From assembly GCA_951802425.1 (NCBI GenBank), contig OX637803.1, positions 2,914,001-2,978,000 of the forward strand: a stretch of DNA of 64,000 nt. The letters run 5' to 3'. Of this stretch, positions 55,121 to 64,000 are shown one piece after another; positions within the stretch are counted from its first letter, which is position 1; each line of letters opens with the position of its first letter. The notes below the pieces were generated by a model. It was not told the DNA's origin. It searched no databases and saw nothing but the letters and a program-made list of their open reading frames with translations. Source of the DNA: Clavaria fumosa. Taxonomy: Eukaryota; Basidiomycota; Agaricomycetes; Agaricales; Clavariaceae. The position numbers were made by a program, and so were the translations under genes.

Positions 55121-56134
55121 ATGTCCAACACGCAATCGACGCCCGGAGCCGGGCCCAGTCACCCCTCCCGCCCTCGCCCACGACCCGTCGTCGCCGCCCC
55201 CACGCAACCTCGTGCGGTGGACGAGGACCCCGAGATTGCGGCCCTCACAAAGAAAATTAACGCGTTGAGGGAGAAAAGGGCGAGGGAGGAGGAGGAGCAA
55301 CGGAGGCGGGAGGAGGAGGAGCGGAAAGTGAGGGAGGCAGCGGATAGGGTGCGGCAGGAGGAGCTGGAGAGGGCGAAGGCGGTGGAGGCAAAGCAGAGGG
55401 CGGCGGAGGTGGCGCAGGAGCAAGGGGTGGGGAGGAAGTGGTCTCTGACACCGGAGACAGAGGCGGATCGTGCGGAGTGCGCGCGATGCCATAGGTTGGG
55501 GGTGGCCTGTGTGTGGCTGAGTGGGGGGCGGGGGATGGCCTGCAATGCCTGTGTGGGGGCGAAGCAGAAGTGCGGAGGAGGAGAGGCCGAGAGGCCGAAG
55601 TGGAAAAAGGCGAAGGGGACGCGGACCAAGTGGTCCGCGGAGTCGGAGGAGGATAGGGCGGAGATGTGGGTGCCGTGGGGTTGGCGGATGGAGGAGGAGG
55701 TTAAAAATTTGATGCAGGCCACACATAGCGTGGTCCTGAGGGGGGTGTTTGCGATGGAGGAGTGGAGGCTGCAGGCCGCAGCGGAGCAGAAGGCCACGGC
55801 AGAGGATCAGAAGATTCTCTGCGGGATTTTGGAGAAGTGGGGGAAGAGGATGGAGGTGGCAGAGAAGGCGGAGGCAGCGGAGGAGGTGAGGAAGGAGAAG
55901 GCAGAGGTTCTGAGGGCAGAGGCAGAGGAAGCGGAGGCGGAGGACATGGTGGTGGAGGTGACAGGGAAGGAGAAGGAGAAGGGAAAGGCGAAGGAGGTGG
56001 GGTCGGAGAAAGAGGCGGAGGAAGAGGCGGAGGCGGAGGCGGAGGCGGAGGCAGGAGAAGTGGGAGCGGAGTCCGGGCTTAAGGAGCCCGAAGGAATTTT
56101 GCAGGCGTCGCCCAGCTCGCCCCCCTCCGCCTAA
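55121..56134 (+). CDS. Antisense ORF in Gypsy 2 with a Zn2Cys6-like cluster
   Basis: An uninterrupted plus-strand frame of 337 residues, opposite in direction to the retroelement genes, lies between the Pol stop and the 3' LTR. After a short Pro/Ser/Arg start (MSNTQSTPGAG) comes a charged coiled coil (EDPEIAALTKKINALREKRA and a Glu/Arg heptad tract). The cluster CARCHRLGVAC ... ACNACVGAKQKC follows, with spacing C-x2-C-x6-C-x10-C-x2-C-x6-C, the spacing of fungal Zn2Cys6 DNA-binding domains. The rest is a Lys/Glu-rich helical tail ending LKEPEGILQASPSSPPSA. AATAAA follows the stop near 56143. The cysteine spacing and long open frame argue for a real gene; the low-complexity Glu/Ala tail argues caution. 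Confidence 0.62.
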   Translation: MSNTQSTPGAGPSHPSRPRPRPVVAAPTQPRAVDEDPEIAALTKKINALREKRAREEEEQRRREEEERKVREAADRVRQEELERAKAVEAKQRAAEVAQEQGVGRKWSLTPETEADRAECARCHRLGVACVWLSGGRGMACNACVGAKQKCGGGEAERPKWKKAKGTRTKWSAESEEDRAEMWVPWGWRMEEEVKNLMQATHSVVLRGVFAMEEWRLQAAAEQKATAEDQKILCGILEKWGKRMEVAEKAEAAEEVRKEKAEVLRAEAEEAEAEDMVVEVTGKEKEKGKAKEVGSEKEAEEEAEAEAEAEAGEVGAESGLKEPEGILQASPSSPPSA

Positions 56135-56629
56135 AAAATAAAAATTTTATATACTTGTATTTATTGTTTCTTTTTTCTTTTTTGTTTTCTTTTTTATAAA
56201 ATTTTGTTTTTTATCTTTGAACTCGAGTGAAAAGTAAGCAGAGTGAAAGGAAAATAAAGTAAGACAACACGGAGAAGACGAAGAGAGGTTCGGAGTCAGA
56301 CTTGGGAGAAAAAATCAAAGGTTCGGAATTTACGGAGAAAAGGAATAAGAAGAAAGGAGGTTTTTTAGAGTTTTCGGAGTTTTCGGAGACAGGAACAGAG
56401 AGAGAGACAGAGAGACAGAAATACGGATTTTTTTTTTTTTTTTTGGAGAAGACGGAGAAGCGAGAGATGGAGTAGTATAGAACAGAAAATGTACGTAAGT
56501 AGAAGCATAAGAGAGATTTCGGGGTATTGGAGTGAACGGAGAAAAGAGACGGAATTGGATTGAATGGAAAATGTACATAAATAGAAGCATAAGAGAAATT
56601 TCGGGGTATTGGAGTGAACGGGGAAAGGT
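56135..56629. other. AT-rich spacer between antisense ORF and Pol
   Basis: Contains AATAAA, a poly-T run and a duplicated segment of about 60 bp (AATGTACGTAAGTAGAAGCA near 56487 and AATGTACATAAATAGAAGCA near 56570). No gene. Confidence 0.5.
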
Positions 56630-59600
56630 CTAGAGGGTATTGAGAGGTCCGGGCTTGTTCAGATAAGCTTGGTGGAAGTCCGAAACGGCCTCGGAGGCAT
56701 GAACAAGTTCTGTAGCGGGAAGCCAGGATGTTTCCTCATCGGTTCCTTCGTATCCGGACCACCGTACCAGGTATAGGACTTTGCAGGTGCGGCGTTTGTC
56801 AATCTTGGAGTCGAGCACTTCGGAGATCTTGTGCTCTAAGTCTCCATTGATCTCTACCAGAGGAGGCGGGGTGATGGTACGATTCGGAATTGTATTCGGA
56901 GTGACTGGCTCCAGCATGGAAATGTGGAAGACGGGGTGGATGGCTTGCATGGCCTCGGGGAGTCGGAGTACGAAGGAGTGCGAACCAGCCTCTCCAATGA
57001 TTTTGAAAGGTCTGAGGAACTTGTCGGAGAGTTTTTTGGAGGGTCTGGTCATACGGAAAAACTTCGCCTTTACATATACTCGGTTTCTGACCTTAAACTC
57101 CGGTGCCGGAGTCTGACCTTAAACTCCGGTGCCGGAGTCTGACGTTTGTCCGCCGGACCCTGATAGCGACTCTGCGCTTCGGCGATTTGGTTACGGAGTT
57201 CTTGGTGCAGCTGATCCAAGTCTACAGCAAGCTCTCGGGCACGGACCGAAGTTACTTCGCGTTCGGGAAATACCGAGATATTCGGATGATAACCCTTGTT
57301 CGCGAAGAACAGAGAAACCCCAGTGGTGGCACTCGGGGCATTGTTGTAGGCAAACTCGGCAAGGGGTAGAAGCTGCGACCAGTTGTCCTGCTGGTAATTG
57401 CAGTAACAACGGAGGTATTGTTCCAACGTCTGGTTAGTCCGCTCCGTCTGTCCATCGCCCTCCAGATGATATCCAGAGGTGAAGTGTAAAGTCATGTCCA
57501 GGACTTTACCCAACAAGCGAAAAAAACGGGAAACGAACTCGGAGCCACGATCGGAGGTGACATGCGATGGAACTCCATGTTTCAAGAAGACGTGGAATAC
57601 GAATAGACAGGCCAACTCCGCGGAGTTCACTTCGTCGGTCGTCAGGATGAAGATTCCCTGCTTCGTAAACCTATCAACAACCACCAATATTGCGGTAAAA
57701 CCGGAGCTCTCAGGGAGTTGCTCGATGAAATCCATCGAAATGGAATTCCACGGTTTCTCGGGTATGGGTAGCTGCTTGAGCGTTCCATATGGCTTATGCC
57801 GAGGGGCTTTCGCCCTACCACAAGTTGTGCAAGACTTGCAAAAGTCTGATACAAATCCTTGGAGTTTCGGCCAGGTATAATCCCTGAAGACCAAGGCCGT
57901 AGTCTTGGTCCGACCGAAATGTCCGGCGAGCGGGTGATCATGTCTCATGCGTAAAACGCGGAGTCGGAGGTCATTGACGTCTGGTACATAAATCCATCCG
58001 CGCTCATGGAGAAGTCCGTCGTCGTCCATGGACCACTTAGGGTCCGCGGAGTTCAAGCGGAGGTCTTCTAGGATCGGGACGATCACAGGATCGAGCAAGA
58101 GTCCAGACTGGATGTCCTCTCGGAGTTGATGATCGTCAATCACAAACGACGCACGGAGTGCGGGTACGTAAAGCGACGAAGCTTGGAAAGACAATATCAA
58201 TTGTTCGCTGGAGAACATCGACTGGAGGTTTTGCAGATTGACGCGGGCATAGTCGCTATCCCCCTCTTTGGGATAGATGTCCCAACGTCTAGTCAATGCA
58301 TCGGGTTTCATTCCGAGGTGCCCGGGGCGGAATCGGATCACGAAATTGAACTGGGAAAGGAACTCCGACCACCTGGCTTGACACCGGGTGAGCAGGCGGA
58401 CCGTGGAGAAGTACTCTAGGTTCTTGTGGTCGGTAACAACGTCGACCGAAATTTCAGAACCTTCGAGATAGTGCCTCCAAGCGGTAAACACCTCAAATAT
58501 AGCGAGGAGTTCCTTATCGTGGGTGTCATAGTTCAGTTCGGAGACGCCTAGGGTGCGGGAATGAAAAGCGATAGGATGGACTTCACCATCGGAGGCGACT
58601 GTAGAAAGTATCGCGGCGACAGCGTAGTCCGAGGCGTCCGTTTTGACTATCAGCGGAGCTCCAGGTATGAAGTGCGAGAGGATCAGAGCTGTGGAGAACG
58701 CGGTTTTTAGATAGTCAAACGCGGACTGGCAATTGTCGGACCACTGCCACTCGATGTTTTTATGCGTCAAGCAGTTCATCGGAGCGACGATCTCGGAATA
58801 GCCATGGACGAAGCGGTGGTAGAAATTGGCGAACCCGAGGAAGGACTGGACATCCTTGACCTTCCGCGGAGTTGGCCAATCCTGTATAGTTTTCACTTTA
58901 GCCGTGTCCATAGAAAGTCCGGATGGAGATAAAACAAATCCGAGATACTCCACGGTTTCAGCGTGAAATTCACACTTAGCCGGGTTCAGGAAGAGACCAT
59001 GCTCCCAGAGCCTTCGGAGTACCTCTCGGATGTGCTCAACGTGTTGTTTCGGATCCTCGGAGTAAATTAGGATGTCGTCGAGGTAGACGACCATGAACAT
59101 GTTGAGAAGGTCGGAGAATATGTCGTTCATAAAGTGCTGGAATGTGGCGGGCGTGTTTGTGAGCCCGAAAGGCATCACACACCATTCAAAGGATCCGTAT
59201 CAGGTGCGGAATGCGGTCTTCCATTCGTCACCCTCAGTGATACGGACCAGGTGATACACGTGTCGGAGGTTGAGTTTTGTATAGATTCAGGCTTTTCCTG
59301 GAACATCGAGAAGATCTTTAGTCAACAGGAGCGGATAACGGTCTTTTTTGGTCAATTTATTGAGACCACAGAAATCAATGCATAATCGGAGCATTCCGTT
59401 CTTCTTCCGGACAAAGAGCACAGGTGCTCCATGCGGAGAACGGATTGGACGAATAAATCCGATGCAGAGGTGCTCGTCCAAAAACTCGTGGAGTTTGCTG
59501 AGTTCGGACTGTGACAGAGAGTAGACCGCACCTGGCGGAGGGGATTGGCCATCCAGCAGGTTGATCTTTAAATCATACGGTCGATGTGGAGCAAGGGTAT

Positions 59601-60477
59601 CTGCCTTCTTTTTACTGAAGACATCTGGGAAGTCCCTGTACTCCTCTGGAACGGAGAGCAGGTCCTGGGGGGTGGTGTTGGGGACGTTGAACGAAGCGGA
59701 GGCCGCGCACGCGGACTTGCTCAACAACATCATGCCAAAGACTTGGGACCCGCGAAGTCCACAAGCCGTGACGAATGCAGCAGCATTCACAAAAGAAACT
59801 TTGGGTGTCTCCTGGAGAGACGGAGTAGACGGAAAGGTCAGAGACTGGGTCAAAGACGGAGACAGAGGCAGAGATGGAGACGGAGTCCGGGTCTGGTTCG
59901 GAGTCGCTGCAGAAGACATTTGAACTGGAGCACACGGAGCAGAGACAGACAGAGGGACAGAGGTGGACAGAGGGACAGAGTGGAGAGTGCTGGCCGGTGC
60001 ACCCTCCAGGTCAGATTTCGGAGTTTTCTCCTCTTTCGTAGATGGTCTGGGCTTTATCTGGCCAGTAATCCAGTCAACCAGCGGGTTGTTTTGGAACAGC
60101 CAATTCATTCCCAAGATCACATCACTAGAGGGATCAAGATCGGTAACTACACACAAGACGTTGGTCGGATCCATGGCAGAGAGCCAAATGGATAACCAGA
60201 CTGCTTCGGTAACCCATATGGAGGTGGTCCCATTAATAAAAACGACCTCCCGAGGGGTCACTGGAGTTTTCGGAAGATGGAAGCAAGAAGCAAATTTGGC
60301 ATCAATGAAACAAAGTTCAGTGCCGGAGTCTATCATAGCTTTGAACGGAGACGAAATAGAAGGAGAGGAGGCAAGAAGGGAAAGAGAACGATGAAAGGAA
60401 AGGGTATCGAGTATCAGTTCAGTACGATCGGAGTCGGAGCAGCCGGAGAGTCGTACTATGCTCTCTGGGCTGCTCAA
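56630..60477 (-). pseudogene. Gypsy 2 Pol, nearly intact, two TGA codons and a 26-bp duplication
   Basis: Protease ([20 protein letters not shown]), RT ([53 protein letters not shown]), RNase H (VKTDASDYAVAAIL, HDKELLAIFEVFTAWRHYLE), integrase (HDHPLAGHFGRTKT, CTTCGRAKAPRH, SMDFIEQLP, TSDRGSEFVSRFF, LEGDGQTERTNQT). A C-terminal chromodomain follows (ISEVLDSKIDKRRTCKVLYL, VRWSGYEGTDEETSWLP). In-frame TGAs at 59287-59289 and 59212-59214 sit where Arg fits (CGA to TGA). A 26-bp tandem duplication at 57089-57140 shifts the frame just before the chromodomain. Pol is in the -1 frame relative to Gag. Confidence 0.88.
57089..57140 (+). repeat. 26-bp tandem duplication inside Pol
   Basis: GACCTTAAACTCCGGTGCCG plus GAGTCT occurs twice in immediate succession. 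Reading with a single copy restores one frame from the integrase region into the chromodomain. Confidence 0.9.
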
Positions 60478-61649
60478 TCTTTTTTTGGCACAGAGTCATC
60501 TCCCTCGGAGGTGATTCGTGCAGCGCTGGCACTGGCCCGCGAGGTCCGCTTACGACACTCGTTGGCTTTGTGGCCTGCTATTCCACAGAAGAGGCACAGA
60601 TTATTATCGAAATGCCGTTGGCATTCCTCTGGAGTCAGTTTTCCATCCTGACCCAGATGGGCCTTCTTTGTGTCGCTGGAGCTACCGGAGTTAGCAGAGC
60701 CCTCAGCGACCTTTGGAACGGAGTTCCCAGAAGTCGAACCGGAGTTTACCGGACGCTTATCCGAGGGTTTCTCGGACTTGGTATTAGCGCCGGAAGTGCT
60801 CGGGGACTTGGGAATATCCGAAGTCTCCTTTTTTATGGTGTTGTTAGGTGTCGGAGCTTTAATGGAGTCCCGAGAGATCTCCTGCTGACGAGCCCAATAA
60901 CGGCCATCGATCGCACTGGCTTGCTCGTGGAGTCTGCGGAGCGTGTCCACGCAGTTAACGCGGGCCAGTTCGTCCTTGATGCGGCTAGCAAGTCCTTTGT
61001 AGAACTGCTGCTGCAACGCGTACTCGTCCCAATGGACAATGGACGCGAATCTGTTGAACGAAATGGTATATTTCGTCAACTTCTGGTCCTCGCGCATCCA
61101 GAGGTGTTCGAGTTCGAACTCCGCCTTGCGGATCGCGTTGTAAGGACCAAAGTTCTCTGTAAGTTGAGCAACGAACATCTTATAGTTCGAAAGAACCGGA
61201 TGGTCTTCACCATCCAGGATCATTGGTTCAAACCATTCCAAGGCGAAGCCTCGGAGAAAGGAAAGGACATAGCGTACCTTATGAGAATCGGACTTGAACG
61301 CTCTTGGGCGATCAAGGAAGTTTAACTGGCATTGGACCAAGAAGCTTTTCAACTTCTTAGCATCCGAGCCATCGAATGTGTCAGGGTCGCGTGGTTTTAC
61401 CGTATCTGGGCGCTTGTTGGCGTTGATAATTTGCTGAAGAAGGCGTGCCGGAGTTGGTTCACGCTCTGCTCGAGGTGTCGGAGGTTCATTTAGCTTGTCA
61501 TCGTTGTCAGTGACCAAGGGATCTGACTCTTCATCGTGGTCCGGAGGTCCAGACACACTCGGAGTCAGAGTATTGTCGGCCGGTTCTGGAATGTCGACGT
61601 CGTCGGCAATAGGAGGTGGAGGTCGAGCACCGGAACGTGTAGTAGGCAT
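60474..61649 (-). CDS. Gypsy 2 Gag, intact
   Basis: 391 residues from ATG 61649. The N-terminus is acidic and proline-rich. The capsid-like core includes [59 protein letters not shown] and [21 protein letters not shown] single CCHC knuckle [14 protein letters not shown] lies near the C-terminus. A slippery A-AAA-AAA-G sits three codons before the TGA, fitting -1 frameshifting into Pol. The start is 17 bp from the inserted Tc1 element. Confidence 0.87.
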   Translation of the reverse strand: MPTTRSGARPPPPIADDVDIPEPADNTLTPSVSGPPDHDEESDPLVTDNDDKLNEPPTPRAEREPTPARLLQQIINANKRPDTVKPRDPDTFDGSDAKKLKSFLVQCQLNFLDRPRAFKSDSHKVRYVLSFLRGFALEWFEPMILDGEDHPVLSNYKMFVAQLTENFGPYNAIRKAEFELEHLWMREDQKLTKYTISFNRFASIVHWDEYALQQQFYKGLASRIKDELARVNCVDTLRRLHEQASAIDGRYWARQQEISRDSIKAPTPNNTIKKETSDIPKSPSTSGANTKSEKPSDKRPVNSGSTSGNSVPKVAEGSANSGSSSDTKKAHLGQDGKLTPEECQRHFDNNLCLFCGIAGHKANECRKRTSRASASAARITSEGDDSVPKKD

Positions 61650-61968
61650 TGTTAAGTTTGTATATACAGTGACTCACAAAACTGTTCGAATGTTTTGCAC
61701 TTTTGAAATGATTCACTTATAAAACTCCAGGTAAAGTGGCTAAAATTCTGAAGATATTTGTGAGGATAGCCATGCCTCTTGGCTACAACTTTGCTTTATA
61801 TTATCAAGTACTATTTCCATTTTTGGTAATGTTATGACATCATTTTCTTTGTCATGTCATTCAAACAGTTTTGTTGCTGACAATTTTATCAGTCAAATGT
61901 GCAAGTATTAGTGTTCAATATGGCTTCTTTTTGCCTTCAGCACACCCCCAATCCTTCTAGGCATGCTT

Positions 61969-62700
61969 TTAATCAATCCCTACAAATAGAAGCAGGTATC
62001 TTGTTCCACTCCTCTTCCACCCTTCCCACAACTGTAACACTCCACCTGGTGCCCTTTCATACTCTCCAAGCCTCCACTTAAGGTGACTCCACAGATGCTC
62101 AATGGGATTGAGGTCTGGAGATACAGTAGGCCATATGAGGGCCTTAAAATCATGATTCTTTAGCCAATCTTTGGGTTGGTGGCTCTCATGCTTGAGGTCC
62201 CCATCATGTTGCAATATGATGTCTTCAGGGATCTTGTCACAGTATTAGAGGCTGACCTGAAGTTTGGCAGTGTAAAGGTGCTTATCCATCCTCCCATCAA
62301 TCTTGCAGGCATATCCCACCCCCTCCAACATTGTACATCCCCATACCATCACAGAACCACCTCCCAATGTTCTTGTTCCCTCCACCAACCTGTCACCACC
62401 CTATTTTCACCCCGCTTCTGCCTCACCCATTTCTTCCCATTGGATCCCAACCTATTGATCTTAGTCTCATCTGACCAGACAACCCTCTTCCAGTCCTCTA
62501 CAGTCCAATCTTTTGTGCTATAGCAAAGTTCATCCTCTCCTTCCTAGTCTACTACTAAGTAAGGGCAATCTCTCCTCAGCTACAGCCTTTAGACCTACAG
62601 TCCTTAGACACCTTCTAACAGTATGTGCAAAAATAGGCTGGTTAGTAATACTACTAAGGGTCCTGGCAATCTCAATAGTGTTTTCTGCCCTGCCAGAGCT
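61969..62700 (-). pseudogene. Tc1/mariner transposase, N-terminal part missing or decayed
   Basis: Reading leftwards, the centre encodes a helix-turn-helix-like piece (IARTLSSITNQPIFAHTVRR), then broken segments with GLSDQMRLRSIGWDP and ILQHDGDLKHESHQPKDWLK. The left arm supplies WPTVSPDLNPIEHLWSHLKW, the region with the third catalytic acidic residue (the E of PIEHLW) of DDE transposases. The reading is interrupted by stops in the centre, and the 5' part is replaced by the inverted copy of the 3' end, so it cannot make a normal transposase. Confidence 0.75.
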
Positions 62701-62711
62701 TATCAAGCATA

Positions 62712-62957
62712 TTGCAACATGATGGGGACCTCAAGCACCAGAGCTACCAACCCAAAGATTGGCTAAAGAATCATGATTTTAAGGCCCTCATATGGCCTAC
62801 TGTATCTCCAGACCTCAATCCCATTGAGCATCTGTGGAGTCACCTTAAGTGGAGGCTTGGAGAGTATGAAAGGGCACCAGGTGGAGTGTTACAGTTGTGG
62901 GAAGGGTGGAAGAGGAGTGGAACAAGATACCTGCTTCTATTTGTAGGGATTGATTAA
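62712..62957 (+). pseudogene. Inverted duplicate of transposase C-terminus
   Basis: An 81-residue frame (QHDGDLKHQSYQPKDWLKNH ... YLLLFVGID) differs from its minus-strand twin at 61969-62214 by two residues (KHQSY against KHESH). Confidence 0.85.
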
Positions 62958-63284
62958 AAGCATGCCTAGAAGGATTGGGGGTGTGCTGAAGGCAAAAAGA
63001 AGCCATATTGAACACTAATACTTGCACATTTGACTGATAAAATTGTCAGCAACAAAACTGTTTGAATGACATGACAAAGAAAATGATGTCATAACATTAC
63101 CAAAAATGGAAATAGTACTTGATAATATAAAGCAAAGTTGTAGCCAAGAGGCATGGCTATCCTCACAAATATCTTCAGAATTTTAGCCACTTTACCTGGA
63201 GCTTCATAAGTGAATCATTTCAAAAGTGCAAAACATTTGAACAGTTTTGTGAGTCACTGTACGAGGTTTGAAGTTCGAATATAC

Positions 63285-64000
63285 TGTCACAGTCCTAACA
63301 AGGTCAGCGGCGAAGGGGTTGGCGGAGCGGAGCGGAGATATTCTATCGGAGTCCAGTCGGAGTCCGATATTGGAGAAACGGAGAAGTAAACAAGAGGAAG
63401 AGAGACTTATGGGACTGCGGCCTCAATGTATGTGTTGTGCCACCGCGTATATACGTGTCCCTATTTATCAAACAAGAACAATACCTAAGGGAGGATCAGA
63501 ACACAAGTCAAAACTCTGAAGTTGATCAGAGTCCGTCGGAGTTGGTCGGAGTTGGTTGGATGACGTGGAGAATGTCGAGGACGATGAGGACGAAAGCTCA
63601 GAGATGTTTTTAGGATCAAGAGACGTTAATATTCAAACTAAGGAGCAGGGAGATACAGGTGGAAACTTATACTGCAAGGACAGAGTATAGGAGTAATGTG
63701 AAACAATGTACATATCAAATTACTAGGAGAGTTTCACCACATGTGCCTGTGCAATTTTCATGGAACAAAGAAACAACAACAAAAGTGACTCCCATGGGTC
63801 AAGGGTATCCTCTCAATAGTAAACAGAATGAGGGGATGGAGGGAGAAGGTTCTAGAACAAAGTCCGAATGGTCCGAAGGTCGGTGGAGTAAAGTCCGATG
63901 AAGATGCGGAGCGCGTATGGAGTTACGGTGGAGCGGATCGGAGTTGGTGCGGAGCTCGGAGTCCAGGGCAGGGATAGTGCTTATGCAAGTGGATGGGGTT
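63285..64000 (-). repeat. 5' LTR of Gypsy 2, truncated by the window end
   Basis: 716 bp homologous to 54164-54880 up to GGATGGGG. The outer end and any target duplication are beyond position 64000. Confidence 0.9.

Larger units (their letters stand above)
61667..63259. mobile_element. Tc1/mariner fold-back element, 552-bp arms
   Basis: The element starts CAGTGACTCACAAAACTGTT and ends with its complement. It is flanked by TA on both sides (61665-61666 and 63260-63261), as Tc1/mariner insertions are. The arms 61667-62218 and 62708-63259 are inverted copies of equal length, separated by a 489-bp unique centre. Each arm encodes the transposase C-terminus (QHDGDLKH, WPTVSPDLNPIEHLWSHLKW). The remaining transposase is in the centre on the minus strand. 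It interrupts the leader of Gypsy 2. Confidence 0.88.
54164..64000 (-). mobile_element. Gypsy chromovirus 2, minus orientation, right end off window
   Basis: The LTRs are 54164-54888 (3') and 63285 to beyond the window (5'). They are near-identical and begin TGTCAC(G/A)GTCCTAACAAGG. The polypurine complement CCCCCTCTTAGGG is at 54893-54905. Inside are Gag (60474-61649), Pol (56630-60477), an antisense ORF (55121-56134) and, between the 5' LTR and Gag, an inserted Tc1/mariner element. The leader between LTR and Gag start is only about 35 bp once that insertion is removed. Confidence 0.88.

Noticed and set aside
1..64000. CRISPR arrays, bacterial operons, ribosome-binding sites, tRNA or rRNA genes
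   Set aside because: The window is a eukaryotic genome with spliceosomal introns. I saw no tRNA cloverleaf or rRNA sequence, and the tandem repeats lack spacer diversity.

Overview
The window looks like a transposon-rich stretch of a filamentous basidiomycete genome (Agaricomycetes). The evidence is dense 45-65 nt GT-AG introns, several micro-exons, typical Agaricomycete gene families (a 'TNAERLARGLPP'-type secreted protein, OTT_1508-like deaminase, TPR-CHAT protein, HNH protein) and a mix of chromodomain Gypsy elements, a Tad/I-like LINE, a Tnp2-type DNA transposon and a Tc1/mariner element. No database was consulted; family names come from motifs.

Region 1 (1-24.9 kb) is ordinary gene space with one large insertion. 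In order: branchpoint-binding protein SF1/BBP (minus, cut by the window edge); a secreted-protein gene (copy 1, apparently frame-broken); a 9.07 kb DNA transposon at 3623-12694; an FMN-binding split-barrel protein; an intact paralogue of the secreted protein (copy 2); PHO88/SND3; mitochondrial ATP synthase subunit g; Erv41; an OTT_1508-like deaminase pseudogene; and a TPR-CHAT pseudogene. The transposon sits in the 3' flank of secreted copy 1, and the flank of copy 2 preserves a paralogous empty site.

Region 2 (24.9-41 kb) is repeat territory. A gene fragment pair (25506-25814 and 34171-34646) is split by an 8.35 kb element whose termini read CATCAG-S-AAA. That element carries a nearly intact LINE (26315-32316, 12-bp target duplication) and a GC-rich trinucleotide core. 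A second element with the same kind of ends (34647-37259) and a 400-bp MITE-like element (39341-39740) follow, with low-complexity GCC/CTG arrays, a solo LTR with a 5-bp duplication, and a 61-bp minisatellite.

Region 3 (41.2-64 kb) holds an HNH-domain gene, an unidentified LTR element fragment, a decayed basidiomycete hypothetical gene, minisatellites, and then a nest of retroelements. A second copy of the unidentified LTR element (48839-49414) is interrupted by a degraded chromodomain Gypsy (49415-54163). That is abutted by a second Gypsy (54164 to beyond the window), which in turn is interrupted by a Tc1/mariner fold-back (61667-63259). The second Gypsy carries an antisense open reading frame with a Zn2Cys6-spaced cysteine cluster.

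The strongest candidates for something new are the Tnp2-type element with non-CACTA ends and a 7-bp target duplication plus its accessory gene and phase-1 micro-exon chain; the antisense zinc-cluster ORF inside a Gypsy element; the perfectly symmetric 552-bp-arm fold-back of Tc1; and the CATCAG-S-AAA family with intron-like repeated modules.
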